Positions 14,527-23,067 of a stretch of 26,490 nt of DNA are shown here, in pieces. The stretch is from assembly GCA_023423065.1 (NCBI GenBank), contig JAFAGC010000079.1, positions 1 through 26,490 of the forward strand, in the 5' to 3' direction. Origin of the DNA: Pseudomonadota bacterium (GTDB lineage: Bacteria > Pseudomonadota > Gammaproteobacteria > Steroidobacterales > Steroidobacteraceae). Both the position numbers and the translations under genes were made by a program. The notes below the pieces were generated by a model. It ran no database searches. It was not told where the DNA came from and saw only the letters and a program-made list of their open reading frames with translations. The first letter of the stretch is position 1. The number at the start of each line of letters is the position of its first letter.

Positions 14527-14970
14527 ATGTTCTCCTCCACCAACTGGATGATCGCCTTCGCGGTGCTTGGTGGACTGGTCGCGGCCTGGCGCATTTACCA
14601 GAACCTGCAGAAGCTGCGGCGCCAGAAGAACGACTCCTGGGACGAGCGGCTCATCGACCAGTTGCGCAAGCGCGGCACGGATCCGTTCAAGCCGCACGAC
14701 GTGGATTTCTTCTTCGCGTTTCCGAGCGCGCAGTCGGCCGAGGAACTGGCGACGGAGCTGCGCGGCGATGGCTTCGATGCCGACGTGATCGACACGCCGG
14801 ACGCCGGTGAGCTGCGTTTCAGTCTGCACGCACACAAGTCCATGCAGCTCACCGTCCCCGACATGCAGGCGCTGAGCCGCCGGCTGTCGGATGCGGCGAA
14901 CATCCGCAAGGGACGTTACGACGGCTGGTCGGCGAAGCAGGTGCCGAGGGATCCGGGTCCCCCGGCCTGA
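14527..14970 (+). CDS. rraB: RraB-like RNase E inhibitor with membrane anchor
   Basis: A 147-residue protein. Residues about 7-24 (WMIAFAVLGGLVAAWRIY) form a likely transmembrane helix, followed by a basic, helical linker (KLRRQKNDSWDERLIDQLRK). The rest (about 40-135) resembles the RraB / ribonuclease E inhibitor family: DPFKPHDVDFFFAFPSAQSA, an alpha/beta unit ending in a strand pair around FSLHAHKSMQLTVPDMQ, then a C-terminal helix. RraB in E. coli binds RNase E and alters which transcripts it cuts; that protein is soluble and has no anchor. RNase E itself sits on the inner membrane, so an anchor would place the inhibitor beside it. The start at 14527 gives the anchor; it lies five bases after the ferredoxin stop. 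Confidence 0.75.
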   Translation: MFSSTNWMIAFAVLGGLVAAWRIYQNLQKLRRQKNDSWDERLIDQLRKRGTDPFKPHDVDFFFAFPSAQSAEELATELRGDGFDADVIDTPDAGELRFSLHAHKSMQLTVPDMQALSRRLSDAANIRKGRYDGWSAKQVPRDPGPPA

Positions 14971-14980
14971 ACGCCGCTAA

Positions 14981-15742
14981 CTACTTCTTCTTTTCGGTCT
15001 GCTTCTTGACGGCCTCGGCCGCGGCCTTGATGGCCTCCGGGTCGCCGAGGTAGCCGCTCTTGAGCGGCTTCAGGTTCGAATCGAGCTCGTATACCAGCGG
15101 CACGCCGGTCGGAATGTTGAGTTCGGTGATGTCGGCCTCGCTCACGTTGTCGAGCATCTTCACCACCGCGCGCAGGCTGTTGCCGTGCGCGGCCACCAGC
15201 ACGTTCTTGCCGAGCTTGAGTTCGGCGGCGATGCGATCGTTCCAGAACGGTAGCACTCGCGCGAGCGTGTCCTTGAGCGATTCGCTGGCCGGCAGCACGC
15301 GCGGATCGAGGTTCGCGTAGCGGCGGTCGTTGATCGGGTGACGCGGATCTTCGAGGGTCAGAGCCGGCGGCGGAATGTCGTAACTGCGGCGCCAGATCTT
15401 GACCTGCGCCTCGCCGTGTTTCTCCACGGTCTGCGCCTTGTCGAGTCCCTGCAACGCGCCGTAGTGGCGCTCGTTCAGACGCCAGCTGCGCTCGACCGGG
15501 ATCCACATGAGATCGAGTTCGTCGAGCACGCTCCACAACGTACGGATCGCGCGCTTGAGGACGGACGTGAACGCGATGTCGGGCACCAGTCCGGCCTTCC
15601 TGATCTCGACGCCCGCGGAACGTGCCTCGATGCGACCCTGGTCGGAAAGATCGACGTCATGCCAGCCGGTGAAGAGGTTTTCCACGTTCCAGGTGCTCTG
15701 GCCGTGACGAACGAGAATGAGCTTTCCGGGCTTGCCTGACAT
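14981..15742 (-). CDS. gpmA: 2,3-BPG-dependent phosphoglycerate mutase
   Basis: A 253-residue glycolytic enzyme that interconverts 3- and 2-phosphoglycerate using 2,3-bisphosphoglycerate. The phospho-accepting His13 lies in LVRHGQSTWN, the substrate-binding ERHYGALQG at 91-99 includes Glu91, and the second catalytic His186 is in AAHGNSLRA. The conserved FTGWHDVDLSDQG is also present. Full length for the family, with a Lys-rich tail (KKQTEKKK). GGAGG precedes the ATG by a few bases on the coding strand. It lies 27 bp behind the glycosyltransferase on the same strand and converges with the rraB-like gene ten bases beyond its stop. It could be the last gene of a gdhB-glycosyltransferase-gpmA transcript, but a separate promoter is equally possible. 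Confidence 0.96.
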   Translation of the reverse strand: MSGKPGKLILVRHGQSTWNVENLFTGWHDVDLSDQGRIEARSAGVEIRKAGLVPDIAFTSVLKRAIRTLWSVLDELDLMWIPVERSWRLNERHYGALQGLDKAQTVEKHGEAQVKIWRRSYDIPPPALTLEDPRHPINDRRYANLDPRVLPASESLKDTLARVLPFWNDRIAAELKLGKNVLVAAHGNSLRAVVKMLDNVSEADITELNIPTGVPLVYELDSNLKPLKSGYLGDPEAIKAAAEAVKKQTEKKK

Positions 15743-15769
15743 GCGTCCTCCAAAAAATGGGGCGCCATG

Positions 15770-16579
15770 TTAACCCAAAAGATTTCGGCCCAAATGCGCA
15801 TCGAGCCCGGTTTCACAGCGCTTTTTGCGCCCTCGAAGCGTGTCGATGAGCACCGCCCGGTTCTCCGCGAGCCGCTCGCGGGCCGCGGGCGGGTGCTCGA
15901 GATGAACGGCGATCCCACCGAAGAGCAGGGTCTGCCGCCGCACCCCCGCGTAACGGAGTCGCGCGCACAACTCCTTGTCCTCGGGCCCCCAGCCCTGGAT
16001 GGCTTCGTTGAAGCCGTTGACCCGGACGAGGTCCTCGCGCCAGTAGGCCTGGTTGCACCCTTTTATGGCAATGAACGTGTTGGCGAGGCCGCGGACGAGG
16101 GAGGCGAGGGCCGGAGAACGCAGTAGATAGAGCCGGCGCAGCCCGCCGAGCCCCTTGCCGGAAATGGTCACCGGCGTCGCGGGGTCCGCGATGAGCATCC
16201 GGGTCAGCCCGGCATCGGCGCGCACACGCACGCCCTGGGTGAACCATCCGGCGCGTGCCAGGCGGGCATGATCGGCGACGAACCGCGGGTCCAGCACCAT
16301 GTCGCCGTCGACGAAGACGAGATAGTCGGCCGTGGTCGCCGCGATCGCGAGGTTGCGCAGCCGGGTCAGCCTGAAACCTTCGTGCGGCTGCGACACGAAG
16401 CGCACCGGCACCGGGGAGCGCGCGGCGAAGTCCGCGACCAGCGCGCGCGTGGATTCGCCGGAGCCGTCGTCGGCGATCACGATCTCGTACGGCCCGAGCG
16501 TCTGTCGCGCGGCGCTGGCGAGCACGGCCGCGAGCGCATCGGGCCGCTCGTAGGTCGTGATCACCAGCGCGATGCGCAT
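15770..16579 (-). CDS. Family 2 glycosyltransferase
   Basis: A 269-residue GT-A glycosyltransferase. The nucleotide-sugar fold opens with ALVITTYERPDALAAVLAS and has IVIADDGSGEST (33-44) and the metal-binding DGD (91-93) in LVFVDGDMVLD. The C-terminal part carries GFNEAIQGWGPEDKELCARL (189-208), the acceptor/catalytic motif of the galactosyltransferase-like (Glyco_transf_7C) group, followed by HLEHPPA. No membrane segment is present. It likely adds a sugar to lipopolysaccharide or another surface polymer; substrate cannot be told. The start at 16579 is chosen because the family begins at MRIALVITTY; the open frame continues upstream only by antisense-like sequence overlapping gdhB. It starts four bases after the gdhB stop, so it is co-translated with a metabolic gene it has no obvious link to. 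Confidence 0.88.
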   Translation of the reverse strand: MRIALVITTYERPDALAAVLASAARQTLGPYEIVIADDGSGESTRALVADFAARSPVPVRFVSQPHEGFRLTRLRNLAIAATTADYLVFVDGDMVLDPRFVADHARLARAGWFTQGVRVRADAGLTRMLIADPATPVTISGKGLGGLRRLYLLRSPALASLVRGLANTFIAIKGCNQAYWREDLVRVNGFNEAIQGWGPEDKELCARLRYAGVRRQTLLFGGIAVHLEHPPAARERLAENRAVLIDTLRGRKKRCETGLDAHLGRNLLG

Positions 16580-16583
16580 CCGG

Positions 16584-19500
16584 TCAGGCGGACGCGAGGC
16601 CGCGCACCGCGTCGACACCGACCGTGAGCGTGGCGAAATCCGCGGGGCCCGCGCGCATCTCGGCGAGCGTGCGCTTCCAGCTCGCGAGCTCGTCGCCGCG
16701 CTGCGCGCTCCAGCGCGCCACGCGTTCGGACGAGCGGCGCGCGCCGCGGGTGCGCAGGATCTGGCGGGCGAGCTGCCGATGCGCGCGCATGGCCGCATCG
16801 CGCAGGCCGGTGCGCGCGGTGGCCTGCCAGGATCCGTCGACCGTGAGCCGGTCGATTTCCGCGTGCAGCCAGTCGAGGCCGATGAGTTCCCCGAGCTCGA
16901 AATACGCGCGTGCGACTTCGACGACCGGCGCGCGCTCGGAGCTCGCCAGCGCGACGATGTCGAGCGCGGGCTCGAGCAGGAACAGGCGTGCGACGCGTTT
17001 CGCGAGACTCTCCGGCACGCCGCCTTGCGAGAGTTCGACGAGCACCGCGTCGTACTGCGCACGCACCGCGGTGCCGAGTCCGACGTCGGTCGCCTTGTCG
17101 AGCTCCTCGATGCCGGGCTTGAGCTCGCGCACCGCGTTCTCGATGTGCAGATCCTTGCCGCGCTCGCGCAGCAGCCAGTAGCTGGTATGCCGCAGCAGTC
17201 TGCCCGTGCGATAGAACATGCCGTACTGCACGTTCGCGGCGACCTTGTTGTCGAGCGCCTCGATATCCGCCCACAACGCGCGCATCGAGAAGACCTCGCG
17301 CGCGATGGTGTAGGCGCGCGCGATTGTCGCGGGTCCCGCCTCGGTTTCCTCGAGCGCGCGCGTGACGAATACCGGCCCCATGCGGTTCACGAGGCTGTTC
17401 GTCGTCGCGGTCGCGATGATCTCGCGGCGCAGCGGATGCCGGCCGATCTCGCGCGGATATCGCCGCTGCACGGCCGACGGGAAATAACGCTGCACCTCGC
17501 TCGCGAAATACGGGTCGTCGGGCAGGTCCGAATCAATCAGGTGATTGCTGAGCCAGAGCTTGCTGTAGGCGAGCACGACCGCGAGTTCGGGCCGTGTCAG
17601 GCCGAGACGTTGTTTGCGACGGTCGAGGAACTCGTCGTCGCCGGGCAGGAATTCGATGGCGCGATTCAGGTGGCCGCCGCGCTCGAGTGCGCGAATGAGG
17701 CTCTGGTACTCGGTGAGCCGTTCGGGTGCGCGCTGCTCGAGCACGGACAGCGCCTGGCTCTGCAGGTAGTTGTTGCGCAGTACCAGCTTCGCGACTTCGT
17801 CCGTCATGCTCGCGAGCAGCTTGTCGCGCGCGGCGCGTGTCACGCGGCCCCTGCGTGCCACGTCGGCCAGCAGGATCTTGATATTCACCTCGACGTCCGA
17901 CGTGTTGACGCCCGCGGAATTGTCGATGAAGTCGGTGTTGATACTGCCGCCGAGATTCTGCAGTCCGCCGGATTGCGCGTATTCGACGCGGCCGCGTTGC
18001 GTGCAGCCGAGATTGCCGCCCTCGCCGATGACCTTGGCGCGCACCTCGCGGCCGTCCGCGCGGATCGCGTCGTTGGCGCGGTCGCGCGCCTCGGCCTGCG
18101 ATTCGTCGTGCGCCTTCACGTACGTGCCGATGCCGCCGTTCCATAGCAGGTCGACGCGCATGCGCAGGATCGCGCGCATGACTTCGACGGGCGTCGCCGA
18201 GGTCGAAGGCAGGTCGAGCAGCACGCGCGCCTCGGCGGACAGCGGGATCGACTTCGCGGTGCGCGGCCACACGCCGCCGCCGCGCGAGATGAGCCTGCGC
18301 GAATAATCGTCCCAGCTCGAGCGCGGTAGTTTGAACAGGCGCTCGCGCTCGCGGTAGCTCGCCGCCGCGTCGGGCTCGGGATCGAGGAAGATGTGGCGAT
18401 GATCGAAGGCGGCGACGAGACGGATGTGCTTCGAGAGCAGCATGCCGTTGCCGAATACGTCGCCCGACATGTCGCCGATACCCGCGACGGTGAAATCCTG
18501 CGACTGGATGTCGACGCCGAGTTCGCGGAAGTGTCGCTTGACGCTTTCCCAGGCGCCGCGCGCCGTGATGCCCATGCCCTTGTGGTCGTAACCGGCGGAA
18601 CCGCCCGACGCGAACGCGTCGCCGAGCCAGTGGCCGTATTCGATCGAGATGGCGTTGGCGATGTCCGATAACGTCGCCGTGCCCTTGTCGGCGGCGACGA
18701 CCAGGTAGGCATCGTCTCCGTCGCGGCGCACGATGCCGGGACGCACGACGACCTTGCCGTCGACGATGTTGTCGGTGACGTCGAGCAGGCCGCGGATGAA
18801 GGTCTGGTAACTCGCGACGCCTTCCTTCATCGCGTCCTCGCGCGACAGGCCCTGCAGTCGCTTCGGATAGAAGCCGCCCTTCGCGCCCACCGGCACGATG
18901 ACGGTGTTCTTCACGTTCTGCGCCTTCATGAGGCCCAGCACCTCGGTGCGGAAGTCCTCGCGCCGGTCGGACCAGCGCAGGCCGCCGCGCGCGACGTATC
19001 CCATCCTGAGGTGCACGCCTTCGACACGCGGGCTGTAGACGAAGATCTCGAACTTCGGGCGCGGCAGCGGCAGCTCGGGAATTCTCTGCGGATCGAGCTT
19101 GAACGACACCCACGGCTTCATCGCGCCCTGGGCATCGGTCTGGAAGTAGTTCGTTCGCAGCGTGGCGCGGATCACCGACAGATAGGCGCGCAGGATGCGG
19201 TCCTCGTCGAGGCTCGAGACACGGTCGAGCGCGCGCAGCACGCCGGCTTCGATGCGCTGCGCGGCGCTCTCCCGCGCGTTGACGCTGGGGGAGAACTGGG
19301 TCTGGAAGAGTTTGAGCAGCGCGCGCGTGATCGGCGCCTGCGCGACCAGCACGCGCTCCATGTAGGCCTGGCTGAACGGGATGCCGGTCTGCAGCAGGTA
19401 CTTGCAGTACGCGCGCATCACGACGATCTCGCGCGCGCTCAAGGACGCGCACAGCAGCAGGCGGTTGAACCCGTCGTTCTCGATGTCGCCACGCCACGCG

Positions 19501-21440
19501 GCCAGGAAGGCTTCCTTGAACAGCGGCTCGAGCGCGGCGACGTTCGCGCGGCGCACGTCGCGCGCCTCGAGCTCGAAATCCTGGATCCACACGCCGCGTT
19601 CGGCGACGTTCACGTGATAGGGACGTTCGGCCACTACACGCAGCCCGAAGTTCTCGAGCATGGGCAGGATGTCCGAGATCGAAATCGGATCGCCCGCCTG
19701 CAGCACGCGCAGGTGCAGGCGGCTGTCGCGTTCGCCCGCCGCGCGTTCGGTCAGGTTGAGCCGCGGCATCGAGGCGTTCGCCTCGAGCGCCTGCAGGTCG
19801 GCGATGTCCTCGAGCGCGAGCGCCGGATTGATGTCGGCGCGATAGGCAGCCGGAAACGCGCGCGAGTAGCGCTCCGCGACTTCGACGGTTTCTCGTCCGG
19901 CGCCGCGCGAAATCAATTCGTTCTGCAGCCGGTCGTCCCAGGTCTCCGCGGACGCCGCGATCTCGGCTTCGATCGCCGCGAAGTTTTCGACGGGCTTCGC
20001 GCCCTGCGGCGTGCGCACCAGCACGTGCAGCCGCGCGAGCATCGAGTCGGAGATCTGCACCTGCGTCTCGATGTCGGTGCCGCCGAAGCGCGCGCGCACG
20101 ATGCGTTCGATGCGCTCGCGCACCTCGGTGTTGTAGCGATCGCGCGGCACGTACACGAGACAGGAATAGAAACGCTCGTAGCTGTCGCGCCGCGCGAACA
20201 GGCGCACGCGCCGGCGCTCATAGAGGTTCACGATGCCGCGCACGAGCGCGATGAGCTCGGGCACGCTCATCTGGAACAACTCGTCGCGCGGAAAGGTTTC
20301 GATCACGTGCACGACGGACTTCGCGTCGTGGCTGTTCTCGGGCAACCCGAAGTGCGCGATCACCGCGTCGAGCTTGCGCCGCAGCAGCGGAATCTCCGAC
20401 GGCGCCATGTGATAGGCGCTCGAGGTCCACAGTCCGAGGAAGCGATGTTCGCCGGTCACGTTTCCCGCGGCGTCGAAAGTCTTCACGCCGACGTAGTCGA
20501 GGTAACTGCCGCGATGCACCGTGGATGGTGTGTTGGCCTTGGTGAGCACCAGCAGGTCCGCCTCGCGGGCCTGGCGGCGCAGTCGTCCGGTGAGCACGAT
20601 GGGCGGCGGTGCCTTGCGCCCACCCCGGATCTTCGAAGGATGAGATCGCAGGATACCGAGGCCGCTCCCTTCGTCGCGGATCAACGCGTCGCGCGCGCGG
20701 CCGCGCTTGAGTCGATAGTGACGGTAGCCGAGGAACACGAAGTGACCGTCGTGCATCCAGGAGAGCAGGGCGCGCGCTTCGCTCGCGTGGGAGCGGGGGA
20801 CGGGCAGCTTCGCCTTGTCGAGTTCGTTCGCCACCGCCCGCAAGCGCTCGAGCATTCGCGGGAAGTCTTCCACCGCCCGCCGCACGTCTTCGAGCGTGGC
20901 GCGCAGGCGTTGTTCGAGCTCGCGGGCATGCGCCGCGTCGCGCGGCCGGTCGATCTCGACCAGCTGCCAGGACTCCGCGCGCATGCCGCCGTCCACCGCT
21001 GCAACATCGCCCGCCACGTCGGTGAGCTGGCCGCTCGCATTGCGCTTGACCGCGAGCACCGGGTGCACGATCAGGTGCACGCCGATGTTCATCTGGCTGA
21101 ATGCGACGCCGATCGAGTCCACGAGGAACGGCATGTCGGGCGCGACGACGCGCACCAGCGCGCGGTGCGACGCGGTCGGGGCGTTTTCGTTGAGGGGGCC
21201 GACGAGACCGACCAGTACCTGGCGGCCACTACGCTTGCGGCCGAATTCGAGATGCGCGAGCGCCGCGGCGGCCAGATCCTCGGGCCGATGCGCGCGCAGG
21301 TCCTCTTCCGCGACGCCGCGGAAGTAGCCGCGCAGGAACTCCGCCGCGAGCTTGCGTCGCGTGGCGGGCAGTTGCCTGCGGGCCTGCTCGACTATCTTCT
21401 CGATCAGGGCCAACCGTGCGGCGGGAATCTTGCCGAGCAT
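16584..21440 (-). CDS. gdhB: NAD-dependent glutamate dehydrogenase, giant type
   Basis: A 1618-residue protein of the 180-kDa NAD-GDH class (Pseudomonas aeruginosa GdhB is of similar length). It deaminates L-glutamate to 2-oxoglutarate and ammonium. The long N-terminal part (about 1-650) holds ACT-like regulatory domains, with PDMPFLVDSIGVAFSQMNIG near 105-125. The catalytic core contains GYVARGGLRWSDRREDFRTE, then MKAQNVKNTVIVPVGAKGGF (838-857) with the lysines expected for substrate binding, and VAGIGDMSGDVFGNGMLLS of the NAD domain. A large helical C-terminal region completes the family length. The ATG at 21440 follows AGAGG on the coding strand. It lies 32 bp behind the MarR gene on the same strand. 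In tyrosine degradation it would recycle glutamate formed by transamination, which suits the neighbourhood. Confidence 0.96.
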   Translation of the reverse strand: MLGKIPAARLALIEKIVEQARRQLPATRRKLAAEFLRGYFRGVAEEDLRAHRPEDLAAAALAHLEFGRKRSGRQVLVGLVGPLNENAPTASHRALVRVVAPDMPFLVDSIGVAFSQMNIGVHLIVHPVLAVKRNASGQLTDVAGDVAAVDGGMRAESWQLVEIDRPRDAAHARELEQRLRATLEDVRRAVEDFPRMLERLRAVANELDKAKLPVPRSHASEARALLSWMHDGHFVFLGYRHYRLKRGRARDALIRDEGSGLGILRSHPSKIRGGRKAPPPIVLTGRLRRQAREADLLVLTKANTPSTVHRGSYLDYVGVKTFDAAGNVTGEHRFLGLWTSSAYHMAPSEIPLLRRKLDAVIAHFGLPENSHDAKSVVHVIETFPRDELFQMSVPELIALVRGIVNLYERRRVRLFARRDSYERFYSCLVYVPRDRYNTEVRERIERIVRARFGGTDIETQVQISDSMLARLHVLVRTPQGAKPVENFAAIEAEIAASAETWDDRLQNELISRGAGRETVEVAERYSRAFPAAYRADINPALALEDIADLQALEANASMPRLNLTERAAGERDSRLHLRVLQAGDPISISDILPMLENFGLRVVAERPYHVNVAERGVWIQDFELEARDVRRANVAALEPLFKEAFLAAWRGDIENDGFNRLLLCASLSAREIVVMRAYCKYLLQTGIPFSQAYMERVLVAQAPITRALLKLFQTQFSPSVNARESAAQRIEAGVLRALDRVSSLDEDRILRAYLSVIRATLRTNYFQTDAQGAMKPWVSFKLDPQRIPELPLPRPKFEIFVYSPRVEGVHLRMGYVARGGLRWSDRREDFRTEVLGLMKAQNVKNTVIVPVGAKGGFYPKRLQGLSREDAMKEGVASYQTFIRGLLDVTDNIVDGKVVVRPGIVRRDGDDAYLVVAADKGTATLSDIANAISIEYGHWLGDAFASGGSAGYDHKGMGITARGAWESVKRHFRELGVDIQSQDFTVAGIGDMSGDVFGNGMLLSKHIRLVAAFDHRHIFLDPEPDAAASYRERERLFKLPRSSWDDYSRRLISRGGGVWPRTAKSIPLSAEARVLLDLPSTSATPVEVMRAILRMRVDLLWNGGIGTYVKAHDESQAEARDRANDAIRADGREVRAKVIGEGGNLGCTQRGRVEYAQSGGLQNLGGSINTDFIDNSAGVNTSDVEVNIKILLADVARRGRVTRAARDKLLASMTDEVAKLVLRNNYLQSQALSVLEQRAPERLTEYQSLIRALERGGHLNRAIEFLPGDDEFLDRRKQRLGLTRPELAVVLAYSKLWLSNHLIDSDLPDDPYFASEVQRYFPSAVQRRYPREIGRHPLRREIIATATTNSLVNRMGPVFVTRALEETEAGPATIARAYTIAREVFSMRALWADIEALDNKVAANVQYGMFYRTGRLLRHTSYWLLRERGKDLHIENAVRELKPGIEELDKATDVGLGTAVRAQYDAVLVELSQGGVPESLAKRVARLFLLEPALDIVALASSERAPVVEVARAYFELGELIGLDWLHAEIDRLTVDGSWQATARTGLRDAAMRAHRQLARQILRTRGARRSSERVARWSAQRGDELASWKRTLAEMRAGPADFATLTVGVDAVRGLASA

Positions 21441-21472
21441 TCAGGGACCTCTGTGGTTGATGCGCATTTCGG

Positions 21473-21937
21473 TCACTCCGCGTGGGCGGGTCCGAGTTCC
21501 ACGGCCCGGCCAAGCAACACCCGAAGCAACCGGTCGAGTGTCGCGCGATCCTGTTTCGAAAGGGAGGCGAGCAATCCGCGTTCGTAGGACAGCGCCATCG
21601 GCACGACCTGCGCGTAGACGCGCGTGCCGGCGCTCGTGAGCCTGAGGTGAGTGCGCCGCCGGTCGGCGGCGGCCGTCGTGCGCCGCAGGCGTCCGGCCGC
21701 GAGCAGCGCCGCGACCGCGCGGCTGACCGCGACCTTGTCCATCGCCGTCCGCGCAGTGACTTCGGCGGCCGACAGGCCGGGATTCGAGGCGAGCACTGCC
21801 ATCACCCGCCATTCCGGGATCGACAGGCCGAAATGCGCGAAATAGGCCGCCGCAATCGCGGAACTGACGGTATTGGAGAGCACTGACAGCCGAAAGGGCA
21901 GAAATCCTTCCAGGTGGAGCTTCTCGCGTCGCGACAT
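21473..21937 (-). CDS. MarR-family regulator of the hppD operon
   Basis: A 154-residue MarR protein. It has the N-terminal dimer helix (PFRLSVLSNTVSSAIAAAY), then the winged helix-turn-helix (about 40-105) with SIPEWRVMAVLASNPGLSAA, TARTAMDKVAVSRAVAALLA and the basic wing ADRRRTHLRLTSAG. It is divergent from hppD, 77 bp apart, with a perfect palindrome between them (21973-21986). MarR-type regulators of tyrosine/homogentisate degradation have been proposed in other proteobacteria, and position makes this one a good candidate to repress hppD-maiA-scoAB until a pathway intermediate binds. It could also influence gdhB, which follows on the same strand 32 bp later. The effector is unknown. Confidence 0.9.
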   Translation of the reverse strand: MSRREKLHLEGFLPFRLSVLSNTVSSAIAAAYFAHFGLSIPEWRVMAVLASNPGLSAAEVTARTAMDKVAVSRAVAALLAAGRLRRTTAAADRRRTHLRLTSAGTRVYAQVVPMALSYERGLLASLSKQDRATLDRLLRVLLGRAVELGPAHAE

Positions 21938-21972
21938 GTCGGGTCTTGCGCCTTTCGGTTCCGGGCGGAATG

Positions 21973-21986
21973 GTTACAATTGTAAC
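21973..21986. promoter_or_regulatory. MarR operator, perfect 14-bp palindrome
   Basis: GTTACAATTGTAAC is fully self-complementary and lies between the divergent MarR and hppD genes, 28 bp ahead of the hppD start. It is the most AT-rich spot in the intergenic region. The left half contains TACAAT, a plausible -10 for hppD, so a bound dimer would block polymerase. Length and symmetry fit a MarR dimer site. Confidence 0.75.
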
Positions 21987-22014
21987 TAAATCAATTTCCC
22001 TCCGGAGGCCAGTA

Positions 22015-23067
22015 ATGGCTGCCGCTGTCGATACCAATCCCATGGGAACCGACGGATTCGAATTCGTCGAGTACACCGCACCCCACCCCCGGCAATTGCG
22101 GGACCTTTTTGAGCAATTGGGCTTCCCGGCGGTCGCCCGCCACCGCTCGAAGAACGTCACGCTCCACTCGCAGGGCAACATCAACTTCATCATCAACGCG
22201 GAGCCCGATTCCTTCGCGCAGAAGTTCGCGCAGGCGCACGGGCCTTCCGTGTGCGCGATGGCGTTTCGCGTAAGGGACGCGCGCGCGGCATTCGAACGCG
22301 CGGTGGCGCTCGGCGCCGAACCTCATCGCAACAGCGTCGGGCCGATGGAGCTCAATATTCCCGCGATCGTCGGGATCGGCGGCTCGCTGATCTACTTCGT
22401 CGACCGCTACGGCGATCATTCGATCTACGACGTGGATTTCCGTCCGGTGGCGGCAAGGCCGCTCGAGCCCGCGCGGCTCACGATCATCGACCACCTGACG
22501 CACAACGTGCACCGCGGCAACATGGACAAGTGGACGGGTTTCTACGAACGCCTGTTCAACTTCCGCGAGATTCGTTACTTCGACATCGAGGGGAAGAAGA
22601 CCGGCTTGTTCTCGCGTGCGCTGACGAGCCCGTGCGGCAAGATCCGCATCCCGATCAACGAGTCGCAGGACGACAAGTCCCAGATCGAGGAATACCTGCG
22701 CGAATACCGCGGCGAGGGCATCCAGCACATCGCGCTCGCGTCGGAGGACATCTTCAGCACCGTGGACGTGCTGCGCAGCCGCGGCGTCGTGTTCCAGGAC
22801 ACCCCGGACACCTACTACGAAGGCGTGGACTCGCGCGTCAAGGGACACGGGGAGGATATCGACGCGCTTCGCAGCCGTCGTATCCTCATCGACGGCAACG
22901 GCACGACGGACGAAGGGCTGCTGCTGCAGATCTTCACCGCGAACGTGATCGGGCCTATCTTCTTCGAGATCATCCAGCGCAAGGGAAACCAGGGTTTCGG
23001 CGAAGGCAACTTCAAGGCGTTGTTCGAATCCATCGAACTCGACCAGATGCGAAGAGGTGTCATTTGA
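22015..23067 (+). CDS. hppD: 4-hydroxyphenylpyruvate dioxygenase
   Basis: A 350-residue Fe(II) enzyme that converts 4-hydroxyphenylpyruvate to homogentisate with O2. It has two vicinal-oxygen-chelate domains (about 12-140 and 152-320). The iron ligands are His160 in IIDHLTHNV, His238 in GIQHIALAS and Glu318 in IFFEIIQRKG, near the positions of the Pseudomonas enzyme. The C-terminal QGFGEGNFKALFESIE is the helix that closes the active site. GGAGG at 22004-22008 lies six bases before the ATG; an in-frame start at 21946 would lie on the operator and is rejected. It is the first gene of a four-gene run, and its stop overlaps the start of maiA. Homogentisate dioxygenase, the next enzyme, is not in the window. 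Confidence 0.97.
   Translation: MAAAVDTNPMGTDGFEFVEYTAPHPRQLRDLFEQLGFPAVARHRSKNVTLHSQGNINFIINAEPDSFAQKFAQAHGPSVCAMAFRVRDARAAFERAVALGAEPHRNSVGPMELNIPAIVGIGGSLIYFVDRYGDHSIYDVDFRPVAARPLEPARLTIIDHLTHNVHRGNMDKWTGFYERLFNFREIRYFDIEGKKTGLFSRALTSPCGKIRIPINESQDDKSQIEEYLREYRGEGIQHIALASEDIFSTVDVLRSRGVVFQDTPDTYYEGVDSRVKGHGEDIDALRSRRILIDGNGTTDEGLLLQIFTANVIGPIFFEIIQRKGNQGFGEGNFKALFESIELDQMRRGVI

Noticed and set aside
16580..17062. Upstream extension of the glycosyltransferase to 430 residues
   Set aside because: The added 161 residues overlap gdhB and have shadow composition; the GT-A fold begins at 16579.
16557..18146. 529-codon plus-strand open frame opposite the 3' part of gdhB
   Set aside because: Same cause: GC-biased third positions open the opposite strand; no start signal or family resemblance.
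19011..21587. 858-codon plus-strand open frame opposite gdhB
   Set aside because: It is the antisense shadow of a strongly supported gene in GC-rich DNA; the protein is Arg/His/Ala-rich with no motif.
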